This document shows positions 9,733 to 20,000 of a DNA stretch of 64,000 nt, piece after piece. The position numbers and the translations under genes are program-made. Location: the NCBI RefSeq assembly GCF_019219025.1, contig NZ_JAHUWN010000007.1, forward strand, positions 124,001 to 188,000, in the 5' to 3' direction. Within the stretch, counting starts at the first letter, position 1, and each line of letters begins with the position of its first letter. Origin of the DNA: Bacillus sp. sid0103. GTDB taxonomy: Bacteria; Bacillota; Bacilli; Bacillales_B; DSM-18226. The notes below the pieces were generated by a model, which worked only from the letters and a program-made list of their open reading frames with translations, had not been told where the DNA came from and made no database searches.

Positions 9733-11262
9733 CTAAACCATACTTTTGGTCATATATTTCATAATACGTTCTTGAGTTGCTTCTTCTTTTGAAACTTCTC
9801 CTGAAATTCTGCCTTCATTCATTACATACACTCGATCACAAATCCCCAGAATTTCTGGTAGTTCTGAAGAAATGACTAAAATCCCTTTTCCATCTGAAGC
9901 CAACTGGTTAATAATCGTGTATATTTCATACTTTGCGCCTACATCTATACCGCGGGTAGGTTCATCTAAAATCAGAATGTCAGGCTCTGAAAAAATCCAT
10001 TTACTTAATACAACTTTTTGTTGATTTCCGCCACTAAGATTTCCAGTTTTCTGATGAATACTAGGAGTTTTGATTTTTAATTTTTCACGGAATTGTTCCG
10101 ATTCAATAATTTCTTGATTCTTATTAATAACAAATTTGTTTGTTATCTTATTAAGACTGGCTAATGTAATGTTTTGTTTAATATCATCCATTAAAATTAG
10201 CCCGTTACCCTTTCGATCTTCAGAAACATAAGCGATTCCATGTTCGATTGCCTGACTAACATTATTCAAATGGATTTCTTCATTATCCTTATATATTTGT
10301 CCTGTTATTTTCTTTCCGTACGATTTTCCAAAGATACTCATTGCCAACTCTGTTCTTCCGGCGCCCATCAAGCCGGCTATACCAACAATCTCACCTTTAC
10401 GAATATGAAAATTCACATTATCAATCGATTTTTGATTCGTATGCAATGGGTGAAAGACATTCCAGTTTTTCACTTCAAAAATAGTATTTCCTATATGCGC
10501 TTCCCTTTTTGGATAGCGATTCGTTAATTCTCTTCCAACCATTCCCTTGATAATTCGATCTTCTGAAATTTTATCAATTTTCATATCTAGTGTTTCTACG
10601 GTTTGACCGTCACGCAGAATTGTGATGGAATCCGCCACTTTGGAAATTTCATTCAATTTATGAGATATAATAATGGCCGACATGCCTTGTTTTTTTAACT
10701 CTAATAACAGATTTAATAGGTTTTCACTGTCGTGTTCATTTAAAGCAGCAGTAGGTTCATCCAATATTAATAATTTTACATTTTTAGAAAGTGCCTTCGC
10801 TATTTCTGTTAATTGTTGTTTTCCAACGCCCAAGTTTGCCGTTTTTGTATTTGGTGATTCGTTTAACCCTACTTTTTTTAGTAGTTCTCTCGTTCTTATC
10901 ACAGTTTCATTCCAATTGATAATTCCATTTTTCGCCTGTTCGTTACCAAGGAAGATATTTTCTGCAATTGATAGGTATGGAATCAATGCCAGTTCTTGGT
11001 GAATAATTACAATCCCTAATTCTTCACTTTGTTTGATGTCTTTGAATTTACATACGTTTCCATTAAACAGAATATCCCCAGTATACGAACCATGTGGGTA
11101 GACACCGCTCAATACCTTCATTAATGTGGATTTCCCAGCCCCATTTTCTCCACATAAAGCGTGAATTTCACCCTCTTTTATCTTTAAATTTACATTTTGA
11201 AGAGCTTTGACTCCTGGGAACTCTTTTGTAATATTCCTCATTTCTAAAATAATCTTTGACAT
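9733..11262 (-). CDS. araG: Arabinose ABC transporter ATP-binding protein (AraG)
   Basis: This 509-residue protein has two ABC ATPase domains and energises the AraEGH importer. Domain 1 has Walker [10 protein letters not shown] (near residue 38) and a weak signature, [12 protein letters not shown]. Domain 2 has canonical [10 protein letters not shown] and Walker [13 protein letters not shown]. It belongs to the GguA/XylG branch rather than the YtfR branch. It follows araE after a strong hairpin, which may set it at a lower level than the binding protein. Confidence 0.9.
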   Translation of the reverse strand: MSKIILEMRNITKEFPGVKALQNVNLKIKEGEIHALCGENGAGKSTLMKVLSGVYPHGSYTGDILFNGNVCKFKDIKQSEELGIVIIHQELALIPYLSIAENIFLGNEQAKNGIINWNETVIRTRELLKKVGLNESPNTKTANLGVGKQQLTEIAKALSKNVKLLILDEPTAALNEHDSENLLNLLLELKKQGMSAIIISHKLNEISKVADSITILRDGQTVETLDMKIDKISEDRIIKGMVGRELTNRYPKREAHIGNTIFEVKNWNVFHPLHTNQKSIDNVNFHIRKGEIVGIAGLMGAGRTELAMSIFGKSYGKKITGQIYKDNEEIHLNNVSQAIEHGIAYVSEDRKGNGLILMDDIKQNITLASLNKITNKFVINKNQEIIESEQFREKLKIKTPSIHQKTGNLSGGNQQKVVLSKWIFSEPDILILDEPTRGIDVGAKYEIYTIINQLASDGKGILVISSELPEILGICDRVYVMNEGRISGEVSKEEATQERIMKYMTKSMV

Positions 11263-11284
11263 ATTTCACCACACCCTCACAATT

Positions 11285-11330
11285 TGATAAAATGAGTTAG
11301 TGACAGGTAATCAACAGTCACTAACTCATT
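11285..11330 (-). terminator. Hairpin between araE and araG
   Basis: A perfect 14-bp stem (11291-11304 with 11317-11330) is followed on the minus strand by TTTATC. The tail is short, so partial read-through into araG is likely. The arrangement matches the hairpin after the ytfQ-like gene. Confidence 0.6.
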
Positions 11331-11341
11331 TCCATCACTCA

Positions 11342-12415
11342 TTATTTACTCAGTTCATCCTTTTTGTAATATCCCGAGTCAACTAATACAGACTCATAGT
11401 TAGTTTTATCAACAGAAACTGGTTCTAATAGATAGGAAGGAACGACTTTTTTTCCATTGTCATACGTTTTGGAATCATTCACTTCAGCTTTTTTGCCCTT
11501 TAAAACTGCATCAGCCATAGAAACGGCTTTTTTTGCCAATTCCCTAGTATCTTTAAACACCGTTTGTGTCTGTTCACCTTTTATTATTGATTTAATAGAA
11601 GCTAGTTCAGCATCTTGTCCAGTAATAATAGGAAGTGGTTTAGCAGCTGATCCATATCCAACACCTTTTAAGGATGATATGATACCGATACTAATTCCAT
11701 CATAAGGTGATAAAACGGCATCCACCTTGTCAGTAGTATAGTGGGCACTTAATAGATTATCCATCCTTGCTTGTGCAACTGCACCGTCCCATCTTAATGT
11801 GGCACCTTGATCAAATGAATTTTGACCGCTTTTTACGACTAATTTCCCTGATTCAATGTACGGCTTTAATACTGACATTGCGCCATCAAAGAAGAAATAA
11901 GCATTATTATCATCTGGTGAGCCTGCAAATAACTCGATATTGAATGGGCCCTTTCCTGCTTTTAAACCTAATTTTTCTTCAATGTAAGTGCCTTGTTGAA
12001 CCCCTACTTTAAAGTTGTCAAATGTTGCATAGTAGCTGACATATTTACTGTTTTTAATTAAACGATCATACGCAATGACTTTAATCCCTTGCTTGTTTGC
12101 TTTGTCTAGAACATCTGTTAAGGCTTCACCGTCAATTGACGCAATTACTAAAACGTTTACACCTTTCGTAATCATATTCTCGATTTGAGATACCTGATTC
12201 TCTACTACGTCTTCTGCATATTGCAAGTCCACTTTATAACCTAACTTTTCAAATTCTTTTTTCATATTTTGGCCGTCACTTACCCATCTTTCCGATGACT
12301 TTGTAGGCATTGCAATACCTACAAATCCAGTATCTCCACTTGTACTTTTACTTCCACATGCCGCCAACGAAAATAACACTGTTATTAACAAGAATACCGA
12401 CAACAACTTTTTCAT
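11342..12415 (-). CDS. araE: Arabinose-binding lipoprotein (AraE, ChvE-like)
   Basis: This 357-residue extracellular sugar-binding lipoprotein has signal and lipobox LAAC at residues 16-19. It belongs to the ChvE/XylF branch of the periplasmic-binding-protein family (motifs [13 protein letters not shown] near residue 31, NPEDNNA-like SPDDNNA near 165, SPYDGISIG near 240, TGQDAE near 266). It is the first gene of araEGH and has its own promoter with regulator half-sites and a cre-like site. In G. stearothermophilus AraE is the binding protein of the arabinose importer. Note that the name araE in B. subtilis means an unrelated permease. Confidence 0.87.
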   Translation of the reverse strand: MKKLLSVFLLITVLFSLAACGSKSTSGDTGFVGIAMPTKSSERWVSDGQNMKKEFEKLGYKVDLQYAEDVVENQVSQIENMITKGVNVLVIASIDGEALTDVLDKANKQGIKVIAYDRLIKNSKYVSYYATFDNFKVGVQQGTYIEEKLGLKAGKGPFNIELFAGSPDDNNAYFFFDGAMSVLKPYIESGKLVVKSGQNSFDQGATLRWDGAVAQARMDNLLSAHYTTDKVDAVLSPYDGISIGIISSLKGVGYGSAAKPLPIITGQDAELASIKSIIKGEQTQTVFKDTRELAKKAVSMADAVLKGKKAEVNDSKTYDNGKKVVPSYLLEPVSVDKTNYESVLVDSGYYKKDELSK

Positions 12416-12452
12416 CTGAATCGCCCCTTTGTTTTAATTTTTTCCTTGCTAT

Positions 12453-12512
12453 GAATATATCACCCTGTCATTTTTACGTCTTTTCAATAAAACAACTATT
12501 TTTATAAAAATT
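12453..12512 (-). promoter_or_regulatory. araE promoter with two regulator half-sites
   Basis: Minus-strand -10 TATATT (12453-12458) has a poor -35 (AAGACG, 12476-12481). Plus-strand half-sites TTTTCAATAAAA (12481-12492) and TTTATAAAAATT (12501-12512) are 20 bp apart, and the first lies 23 bp from the -10 box. The pair is almost the same in sequence as the one in front of the ytfQ-like gene. Confidence 0.55.
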
Positions 12513-12521
12513 CAACTTACT

Positions 12522-12535
12522 TTTAAGCGCTTTCA
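12522..12535. promoter_or_regulatory. cre-like site upstream of araE
   Basis: TTTAAGCGCTTTCA has one mismatch to the cre consensus TGWAANCGNTNWCA. It lies upstream of the regulator half-sites of the araE promoter, so CcpA binding here could compete with the activator. Confidence 0.5.
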
Positions 12536-12552
12536 ATAATTGCCCGAATAGA

Positions 12553-12591
12553 ACAAAGGACAGTCCAAATTATTTCATTTGGACTGTCCTA
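12553..12591 (-). terminator. Intrinsic terminator after araT
   Basis: A perfect 14-bp stem (12557-12570 with 12577-12590) with a six-base loop closes the araPST operon and separates it from araEGH. Confidence 0.75.
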
Positions 12592-12619
12592 AAATTTGAA
12601 TTAAACTAAATAAACTATA

Positions 12620-13852
12620 TTACAACAATTCTGTACTAGAAGTCGAAACTGTAAAACCGGCACCTTTTCGATACTGATTGGGAGATAGACCCATTACTTT
12701 TTTAAAAGCAGTACTAAAATAATGCTGCGTGTCATAACCAACTTTTTCAGCGATTTCAAGAATAGAAAGTTCTGTGGAATTTAGCAGCAGAAGTGCCTTG
12801 CTGATTCGCATATTTGTAATCATACTAACAAAAGAAGTCCCTAATTCCTTTTTCATGATTCTGCTTAAATAAACAGGGGATACGTGCAGATACTGTGCCA
12901 ATGATTCCAATGTTAAATCTGTTTCTGAAAAATGTTCGCTAAGATAGGACCTCGCTCGCCGGACGATTGGTGAGATTTTTAAATTTTCATAAATCATTGT
13001 TTCGCAATGTCTATAAATTTCAGAAATCACAAATGTTTCTCCTGTAACTTTCTCAAAGTGCATATTCGGTGTCGTGTTCATATAATTTATTAATTTCTTT
13101 GATAACAATAATACGAAATCTTCTTGTTCACATCCCCAAATACAAACTATGATAAACCCTGAAGGGTCACGAAAAACAACTTTTTGGAAAGATTCAAGTA
13201 CTTCAGCTACGATATCTTCAGTAAAATTAAATAATTGTTCATTATTTTCATTCAATAAAGGTTTATTGATATAAATTTCATGACACTGGATAAGACCAAT
13301 CTGATTCGGACTTTGTATCGGCAACTGTAAGAATTTTAGTTGTTTAATAATATCAGATTCTGTCATATTCCCTTTCATCCACTCCTGACAAAAGTTTTGC
13401 TGTAAGAGAGGGATATTTTTTATGATTTGGTCTTTCGCTAGTGCTAAGTACTCACTTTGCTGCTCTCTTTCCTCCAATTGTCTTCTAATACTCTGAAGGA
13501 CGTTTTTCAATTGATCGGGATTTGCAGGTTTGAGAATATAATCATTAACATTTAAGCGTAATGCTTCTTGGGCATAAGTAAATTCGTCATGACCTGAAAT
13601 AATAATAATTTTACAATTTGGCAAACTTTCTCGTACATGTTTAATTAAGGTCAAACCATCCATAATTGGCATATTCAAATCTACCAGCAATATGTCTACT
13701 GAATATTCGATGGCAAGTTCGAATGCTTCTTCTCCATCCTCCGCTTCTGCGACAACCTTCATATGAAGTTCTTGCCAATTGACCGATTCACGAATTCCTT
13801 CGCGAATAATCGGTTCATCATCAGCAATCAATACCTTCCAATGATTTTGCAC
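12620..13852 (-). CDS. araT: AraC-family response regulator (AraT, YesN type)
   Basis: This is a 410-residue two-component response regulator. The start is placed at GTG 13852, because GGGGAG lies about nine bases upstream and the receiver then begins at once; the longer frame runs into the kinase gene. Residues 5-125 are a receiver domain with acidic pair D11/D12 and phosphorylation site D58 (LLVDLNMP). The middle is a variable helical region, and about 305-400 is an AraC-type pair of helix-turn-helix motifs (YLSRIMKKELG; VGYDTQHYFSTAFKKVMG). Partner of the upstream kinase; it probably activates araEGH and the GH43 genes through the 20-bp direct repeats. Confidence 0.9.
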   Translation of the reverse strand: MQNHWKVLIADDEPIIREGIRESVNWQELHMKVVAEAEDGEEAFELAIEYSVDILLVDLNMPIMDGLTLIKHVRESLPNCKIIIISGHDEFTYAQEALRLNVNDYILKPANPDQLKNVLQSIRRQLEEREQQSEYLALAKDQIIKNIPLLQQNFCQEWMKGNMTESDIIKQLKFLQLPIQSPNQIGLIQCHEIYINKPLLNENNEQLFNFTEDIVAEVLESFQKVVFRDPSGFIIVCIWGCEQEDFVLLLSKKLINYMNTTPNMHFEKVTGETFVISEIYRHCETMIYENLKISPIVRRARSYLSEHFSETDLTLESLAQYLHVSPVYLSRIMKKELGTSFVSMITNMRISKALLLLNSTELSILEIAEKVGYDTQHYFSTAFKKVMGLSPNQYRKGAGFTVSTSSTELL

Positions 13853-13886
13853 ACAATTTTCTCCCCTTTCGAACTCTATCATCGCT

Positions 13887-15704
13887 TCATTTTTCTTTAA
13901 TGGCAGGAAGCACAACCTTCACTGTTGTACCCTTACCAATTTCACTATCAATTGATATACCGTATGCATCACCAAAAGTCAGTTTAATTCTGGCTTGTAC
14001 ATTAATCATTCCGTACCCGAAATTTTCACTTCCTTTATAGGGTTGAGATTGAGTGATTAACGTTCCCAATTTATTTCTAAGAGCTTCCAGCTTTTCATTG
14101 GGAATTCCCTTCCCATCATCTTTAACATGAAAAACTATAATTCCGTCATGTTCTTCTGCTTTTACAATAATATGACCAGGCCCTCGCCTCTCTTTGATTC
14201 CATGATATATAGCGTTTTCTACTATCGGCTGTAATACAAGTTTTAATACATTTATCCTTTCGACATTTGAAGCAATATCCAATGTGTAATGTAATTTTTC
14301 TTGATATCTAGCTTTTTGGATCTTTAAATAACTACTTATATGTTCCATTTCTTCTTTTAGAGGAATTATATCGTTACCTTTACTTAACCCAATACGGAAA
14401 AGCCTTGATAACGACTCTACCAATTCAGCAACATCTTTAGCACCTTTTTTACGAGCCAACCAATGAATTGTGTCTAATGTATTGTAAAGGAAATGAGGTT
14501 TAATATGAGCCTGTAGACTTCGTAGTTCAGCTTCACGTTTTTGACGCTCTTGCTGTTCATTTAGTGTAATAAGTTTGTTAATTTGAACAAGCATCGTATT
14601 AAAGCTGCGTCCAAGTAACCCTATTTCATCCATTCGTTCTCCTTTGTAACGGACAGAAAAATCTCCTAACTCCGCTTTTCGCATAAACGACATGAGTTGC
14701 CTGATGGGTCTTGACATAGAATAGGATAAATAATAGGAAGCCCCAAGGCCAAACAAACACACGAAGAAGACGAAACTAATCACATAAAAATGAATTTCCC
14801 TTACCTCGAATACTGATTCTTTTGTAGAAAATACACCGACAGTCGTCCAACCGGTAAAAGGAGACTTTCTGTAAATGAATTGAAGCTTATTGCCTTTGAC
14901 TTGTTTAGAGTAATTACCGGCTTCATTTGAATGGAACCAATCAATCGGAATCTTGTTTAGAAAGGGCTCGGATGGCGAGTAGATATTTTCGCCTTTATCG
15001 TCAATCACCATTAAATAACCGCTTTTCCCTAAGCGAACATCTTTTGTTGCTTCCGATATCACTCTCAGTTTCATATCAATTAATATAACACCCTTTACTT
15101 GCTGGGTATCAGGGTCTAAAATGGCTCGTACCACTGACACAACCTCGTCATCCTTGTAATGTACATGGCTAGTTATGTTTCTGTTAGAGGGGTGCCCTAA
15201 GATTTTGAAAATCCCTTCACTTTCTACAGCAGCTTGGTACCACGATTCTTCCGTCAGGCTTTTCTTTGAGCGGGTATACATGTCGTTACTGATGTACTGA
15301 CCATTGCTGTTTACCACAAGAATGCCTGCTGCTTCTGGATACAATGTTGTAAGCCCTTGCAGAAATGTTTGTATCTGATAATCATCATTTAACCGTTTGC
15401 CTTGCTGACTTTTTTTCTCGTACAAAAATTGCTTAATTTCCGGGTTAAAAGCTATCAAATAACTCATGTTTTGCATGTTACCGGCGTAGAAATCCAGTGT
15501 TTTATTGACCTGACCAATTAACTGAAGTGTATTTTGATTCACTTGTCTCTCTATAATGTGGTCTACAGTCCATCCTGTAAGAACCCCAAGACCAATGGAA
15601 GGCAGAATACTGATTAACATCAATAGAATAATTAACTTAAATCGTATTGGAAGATTGTTTATTATAAAAAGTTTATTTTTGTCCAATTTCTTCAAATCTC
15701 TCAT
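13887..15704 (-). CDS. araS: Sensor histidine kinase (AraS, YesM type)
   Basis: This 605-residue membrane sensor kinase has a transmembrane helix at about 22-44, an extracellular Cache-like region at about 45-300, a second helix at 303-328, and HAMP at 329-380. The His_kinase domain has phospho-acceptor H404 in IKPHFLYN. The HATPase_c domain has its N box around N497 (LQPIVENAIYHG) and glycine boxes DDGKGI and GYGMINV. It lies 12 bp after araP and just before araT. In the Geobacillus AraPST model the kinase is driven by the sugar-binding partner AraP on the outer face. Confidence 0.9.
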   Translation of the reverse strand: MRDLKKLDKNKLFIINNLPIRFKLIILLMLISILPSIGLGVLTGWTVDHIIERQVNQNTLQLIGQVNKTLDFYAGNMQNMSYLIAFNPEIKQFLYEKKSQQGKRLNDDYQIQTFLQGLTTLYPEAAGILVVNSNGQYISNDMYTRSKKSLTEESWYQAAVESEGIFKILGHPSNRNITSHVHYKDDEVVSVVRAILDPDTQQVKGVILIDMKLRVISEATKDVRLGKSGYLMVIDDKGENIYSPSEPFLNKIPIDWFHSNEAGNYSKQVKGNKLQFIYRKSPFTGWTTVGVFSTKESVFEVREIHFYVISFVFFVCLFGLGASYYLSYSMSRPIRQLMSFMRKAELGDFSVRYKGERMDEIGLLGRSFNTMLVQINKLITLNEQQERQKREAELRSLQAHIKPHFLYNTLDTIHWLARKKGAKDVAELVESLSRLFRIGLSKGNDIIPLKEEMEHISSYLKIQKARYQEKLHYTLDIASNVERINVLKLVLQPIVENAIYHGIKERRGPGHIIVKAEEHDGIIVFHVKDDGKGIPNEKLEALRNKLGTLITQSQPYKGSENFGYGMINVQARIKLTFGDAYGISIDSEIGKGTTVKVVLPAIKEK

Positions 15705-15716
15705 ATTCTTGGTGGC

Positions 15717-16727
15717 TCACTTTGCATAGTAATTTTCTACATTTTCTTTAGTAACAATAGAAATCCCTGTATCTACAGATGATGTCATTTGAGGTTGATC
15801 TGAAAATTCACGTTTTATTATTGGAAAATTTTTATGTTGGAGATCAAATAAAAACAGCAAAGACCAAAAACCCATCCTCCAAGTACCTTGAGCCAAGGTT
15901 GCAGATATAGTACCGTCTTTTATCAAATCCAGAGTTGGTTTATCTGTATCAAAACTTACAATTTTCACTTTTTGATTTCTTTTTAGAAGACCAACGGCTT
16001 CACCGACCCCAACCCCTCCATTGGCTTCTGTAGCAAAAATGCCCTTCAAATCCGGATGCTTCTTTAAGAGGTCCATGGCGACCTTACTTGAAACAAACTG
16101 ATCTCCCTTTCCATCTTTTACTGCTATCACCTTTATTCCTGCAGTTTTCTTAACTGTGTCTAAAAATCCCTTTGTTCTTTCCTGATGATTTAATTGATTT
16201 GGTGATGTTATAACAGCCACTTTTCCTGTACCACCCATTAATTCAACTAACTTATGAGCTGCCGTTATGCCAGCTTTATAATTATCAGTGCCCAAAAAAG
16301 AAGACACGTTGTCCGAGGGAGCACCTGAGTCAAATAAAACAATAGGAATACCCGCATCCTTTGCTTTTTCAAAAGTGTTAGATAATGCGTCAGGGTCGAT
16401 AGCAGAAATCGCAATACCCGCTGGCTTTTTGGCTATTACCTGTTCCAACACAGTAATTTGTTCATGTATATCATGCTGCGTTGCTCCCCGGTACTCAACT
16501 GATACATTCAACTTCTGAGCTGCATCCTCAAACCCTTTTAAAGAACTTTTCCAATAGTCAATTCCTGACTGGAAAGTAACCATTACGTACTTCTCACTAA
16601 TACCCTCTTGGCTTTCTCTTTGAATTTTCTCTATATGGGATAAGTGCGACTCATTAAAATGATAGTCATACATATAAAGAAAGTAGGAGATTAATAGAAA
16701 GACATAAATTAGTAATAGTTTTTTCAC
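15717..16727 (-). CDS. araP: Membrane-anchored sugar-sensing binding protein (AraP)
   Basis: This 336-residue periplasmic-binding-protein family I protein has an N-terminal hydrophobic helix (residues 3-20) but no lipobox cysteine, so it probably stays anchored by that helix. The ligand-binding fold spans about residues 47-336 (motifs FQSGIDYWKS, AISAIDPDAL, GIPIVLFDSG, VSFDTDKPTLD). It is the first gene of the sensor operon and has no transporter genes beside it, so it most likely acts as the extracytoplasmic sugar sensor for AraS, like AraP of G. stearothermophilus and XylFII of clostridia. The ligand is presumed to be L-arabinose. Confidence 0.83.
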   Translation of the reverse strand: MKKLLLIYVFLLISYFLYMYDYHFNESHLSHIEKIQRESQEGISEKYVMVTFQSGIDYWKSSLKGFEDAAQKLNVSVEYRGATQHDIHEQITVLEQVIAKKPAGIAISAIDPDALSNTFEKAKDAGIPIVLFDSGAPSDNVSSFLGTDNYKAGITAAHKLVELMGGTGKVAVITSPNQLNHQERTKGFLDTVKKTAGIKVIAVKDGKGDQFVSSKVAMDLLKKHPDLKGIFATEANGGVGVGEAVGLLKRNQKVKIVSFDTDKPTLDLIKDGTISATLAQGTWRMGFWSLLFLFDLQHKNFPIIKREFSDQPQMTSSVDTGISIVTKENVENYYAK

Positions 16728-16754
16728 TTATGAACCCCCTTCCAAAGTTCATAG

Positions 16755-16768
16755 AGTAAGCGATTACA
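16755..16768. promoter_or_regulatory. cre-like site in the araP leader
   Basis: AGTAAGCGATTACA has one mismatch to the cre consensus. It sits between the -10 box at 16848-16853 and the araP start, a position where CcpA would block elongation or initiation. Confidence 0.45.
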
Positions 16769-16819
16769 ATAAAAATTCACTGTACCTACACTTCGAACTG
16801 TCCTCACTTTGTTTTAGAG

Positions 16820-17066
16820 GACTATAGCACTCTTTTCTCTTTGAACAATTTTAAAGAAAAAAACAATAAATGTATTTATAAAAATCGAGTATTGTTTATA
16901 ATAATTTGCTATTTTTTGATGAAGCATACCGTTGAACGGTAAATTGGAATATTATCATCTATGATCGCACTGGGAGAGGATACATGCGAAGAAGCCAAGG
17001 CTTTTTAAAAAAGCACTTGGCTATTTTGCATTTCTATTTTTACTAATATATTTTTAGATTACTACC
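16820..17066. repeat. Duplicated intergenic segment, copy A (3' end of the 1506-residue gene to araP promoter)
   Basis: About 245 bp aligns by eye with 21672-21922. Shared blocks are the T-rich stretch after the gene stop, a hairpin AGCCAAG...CTTGGCT (16993-17022), GATCGCACTGGGAGAGGATA, and the half-sites with -10 box. The copies differ at scattered positions, so this is an old duplication. It accounts for most of the 355-bp gap between genes here; no additional gene is seen. Confidence 0.75.
16848..16906 (-). promoter_or_regulatory. araP promoter with two regulator half-sites
   Basis: Minus-strand -10 candidate TAAAAT (16848-16853) lies 22 bp from plus-strand half-site TTTATAAAAATC (16875-16886), with a second half-site TTTATAATAATT 20 bp further on (16895-16906). 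This suggests that the sensor operon is autoregulated. A second, overlapping promoter candidate further in (TTGTTC and TATAGT, 16821-16848) cannot be excluded. Confidence 0.5.
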
Positions 17067-17082
17067 TATTATTGATATTAGC

Positions 17083-20000
17083 TTATTTTAAATAGAGATT
17101 TTCCGAAAAAGTAATCAAAATATTTGCCTGTTTTTCAGAAATAGATTTCCCAACTTGGGCAGAAAGCTCATTTTCATATGCCTTCAGTTTACCGTCAACG
17201 GCCTGTTTGTTGCCTTTAGCTGCTGCATCCTTCGCTGACTGGAGTTTTGCCACAAGTGAATGCGACACCCCATCCTTACTTACAAATAATTGAGTCAATC
17301 GGCTTAAACTATCAAAATCCACAGTCACTGTAAATTCGATTTCGACTTTGGCGGTGTTTCCTGCTTTATCAGTGGCTGAGGCAGTGATTTTATGAGCCCC
17401 TAACTCAAAGGTATAGGCTGGTCCTTCAACACTTGGGCATTCTTTAGAAGCAATACCAGATAAATCATCGATAGCGTTGCAAGTTATATTAATAAGCGAA
17501 TCGACTGAATAAGTATCCTGAAGTCCAATAAATTGAATCACTGGAGCGGTCGTATCAAGGGTTATCTTTTGTTTATACGTTTCACTGACATTTCCAGCGT
17601 GGTCGATAAATTCAACATAAACAGTCTTCTCCCCATCTCCTGAAGGCAGGGTAAATTCTGTTGTTGGCTTATACTCTTCCCATTCTGTCCAGTCCTTTGC
17701 ATTAGTGGAAAAACGAACCTGGTTCACTCCACTTAGTTTATCGGTTGCTTCAAGTGATAGTGTAATATTCGGATCTTTTGTAAATTCCGCACCAGAATTT
17801 ATCGTAAACTTCCCTACAGGTCCTTCTGTATCTATATCTACATATACTGGTTCAGTTATACCTGTTAAGGTTGGTTTTACAGGTTTTATAGTACCATCTG
17901 GGTTAAATTCCATCTTATCAATTACCACTTCACGGTTAAATCCGTTGCCATCAGGAATGGCATGGCGGGCATAAACAATATAAAATTCATCCGTGTTTGG
18001 TATATTTAATATAGAGTTATGACCTGGCCCTTTTATTCCAAGGCTTAAATCTTTACTCAGAATGACACCTTTCTTTGTCCATGGTCCCATTGGAGATGTC
18101 CCTGTTGCATAAGCAACCTGATAATTCTCACTACCTGTATCATCTTCTGACCACATTAAGTAATAAATACCGTTTCTTTTAAATACAACAGATCCCTCTC
18201 TAAAATTAGGCGGGGTCATTTTGACTGGAGTACTTGCAAAAGAAACCATATCATCATTTAGCTTTGCACCATAGAGATCTCCATTACCCCAATAAAAGTA
18301 AGATTGGCCATCATCATCTGTAAATACGTATGGATCAATGGCTTGTCCGGAATATTTTCCACTTGGCACTAATGGTTTGCCTAAAGCATCTTTAAATGGT
18401 CCTGTTGGTGTGGGTGCTGTTGCTACACCAATGTTGGCGTCTGCACAGAAATAGTAATAATATTTACCATTCTTTTCTGCTATTGCCGGTGCCCAAGCGC
18501 GTTTATCTGCCCATGTAACATCGTCAGTTGCTAAATCTAAGATTACACCCTCGTCTTTCCAATTTATTAAATCCTTTGAGGAGAATGCTTTAAATTGAGA
18601 ACCTGACCAGCCTGGGAACCCGTCTGTGGTTGGATAAATATAATAAGTATCACCAAAAACAGCAATCTGTGGATCTGCATAAAGTCCTGGCAATGTACCT
18701 GATGGATAAACTTTTAAACTCACAATCCATTCCTGCTTATTTCCATCCTTGTCCGTCACGGTATAGGTAATAGGATTAGTAAAATCCTGTGGTTCACCTG
18801 ACGCTGGACTTACAGTAGATCCAGGTAAAATAGTTATCGTTGGAGTCAAATTAGTTATATCCAAACCTTGTCCTTCTTTAATAGGAACCGTAATTCTGTG
18901 CGATTTAGTATCTATTTCAGCTTGACCTTTTTGACCAGGTACTACAATATTGCCAATCCCTGTAGATTGAATAGACGTTTCTAGAATTTCAGCTTCTGAG
19001 AGTGCACGATTATAAACTTTTACGTTGTCGAAATAACCTTTGAAGTATTGATCACCTGAGTAAAAGGATTTACCTATGAATGCTGATAAATCTGCCCCTA
19101 AATCAGTCATAGACAATGATACATTTTTATTTTCAGCTACAAGTATCCCGTCCTTATACATCGCCATACTTGTAGGTGTGATCACAAGTTTGATATTCAT
19201 CCACTTGCTCTTAATAGAAGCTGTATTTGCTTTGACCTCCTGTTCTGCTGACCAGCTAGTAGTCGTAATCGCATTTCTTATTTCCGTATCGCGTGTTCTT
19301 AAGAACATATATTTTTGGTCATTCTTTCCTATGGCAAAGGTAAAGAAGTTTCCTGATACCGTTTCCGGTTTAATATCCATGGAGACAGTAACAGTATTCC
19401 TTCCGTCAAAGAAACCTGTCGGGAAGGCGGCAAATGTATTAGTTGTTCCATCTAGATATAACACCTTCGATTCCTTTTCGGTATCTGTCACATAAGTTGC
19501 ATTTCCATTCAAGGTACCTGTATGGTTATTTCCCGAATTATCCTGGATCGTCCTGTCTGTAGTGGCTGCATCAAAGTTATACTCAAGAATTGGCTGTTCT
19601 TGTTCTTCTTCATCAGGCACATTAACCACCTTATCCCATTTGGCCATTACAGCATTGTACTCTTCTTGTGTAAGATTGAGTACTGATCCATGTCTCTTAC
19701 GGTTAGAATCCAAAGAATAGTCTGCATCTGTTAATTTAGTGAACTGACCGCTTCCCAAATCAGTTGTTATTAATGGAAGATAACCTTTTCCAGTTGCATA
19801 CTGATCGACCATTAAATTCCATGAATTTCTATCATTGAATTTAAAAATTAATGGCCCTTCTACGTCAGATCCTGTTAATCCTGTAGAAGATTGAATGGTT
19901 CCAAGATTTGACCATGTCCCTAATAATTGATCACTTTTTTCAATTGTTATCTGACCATCACCTGAATAACGGTAATACATGTTCCCATCTTTAATAATGG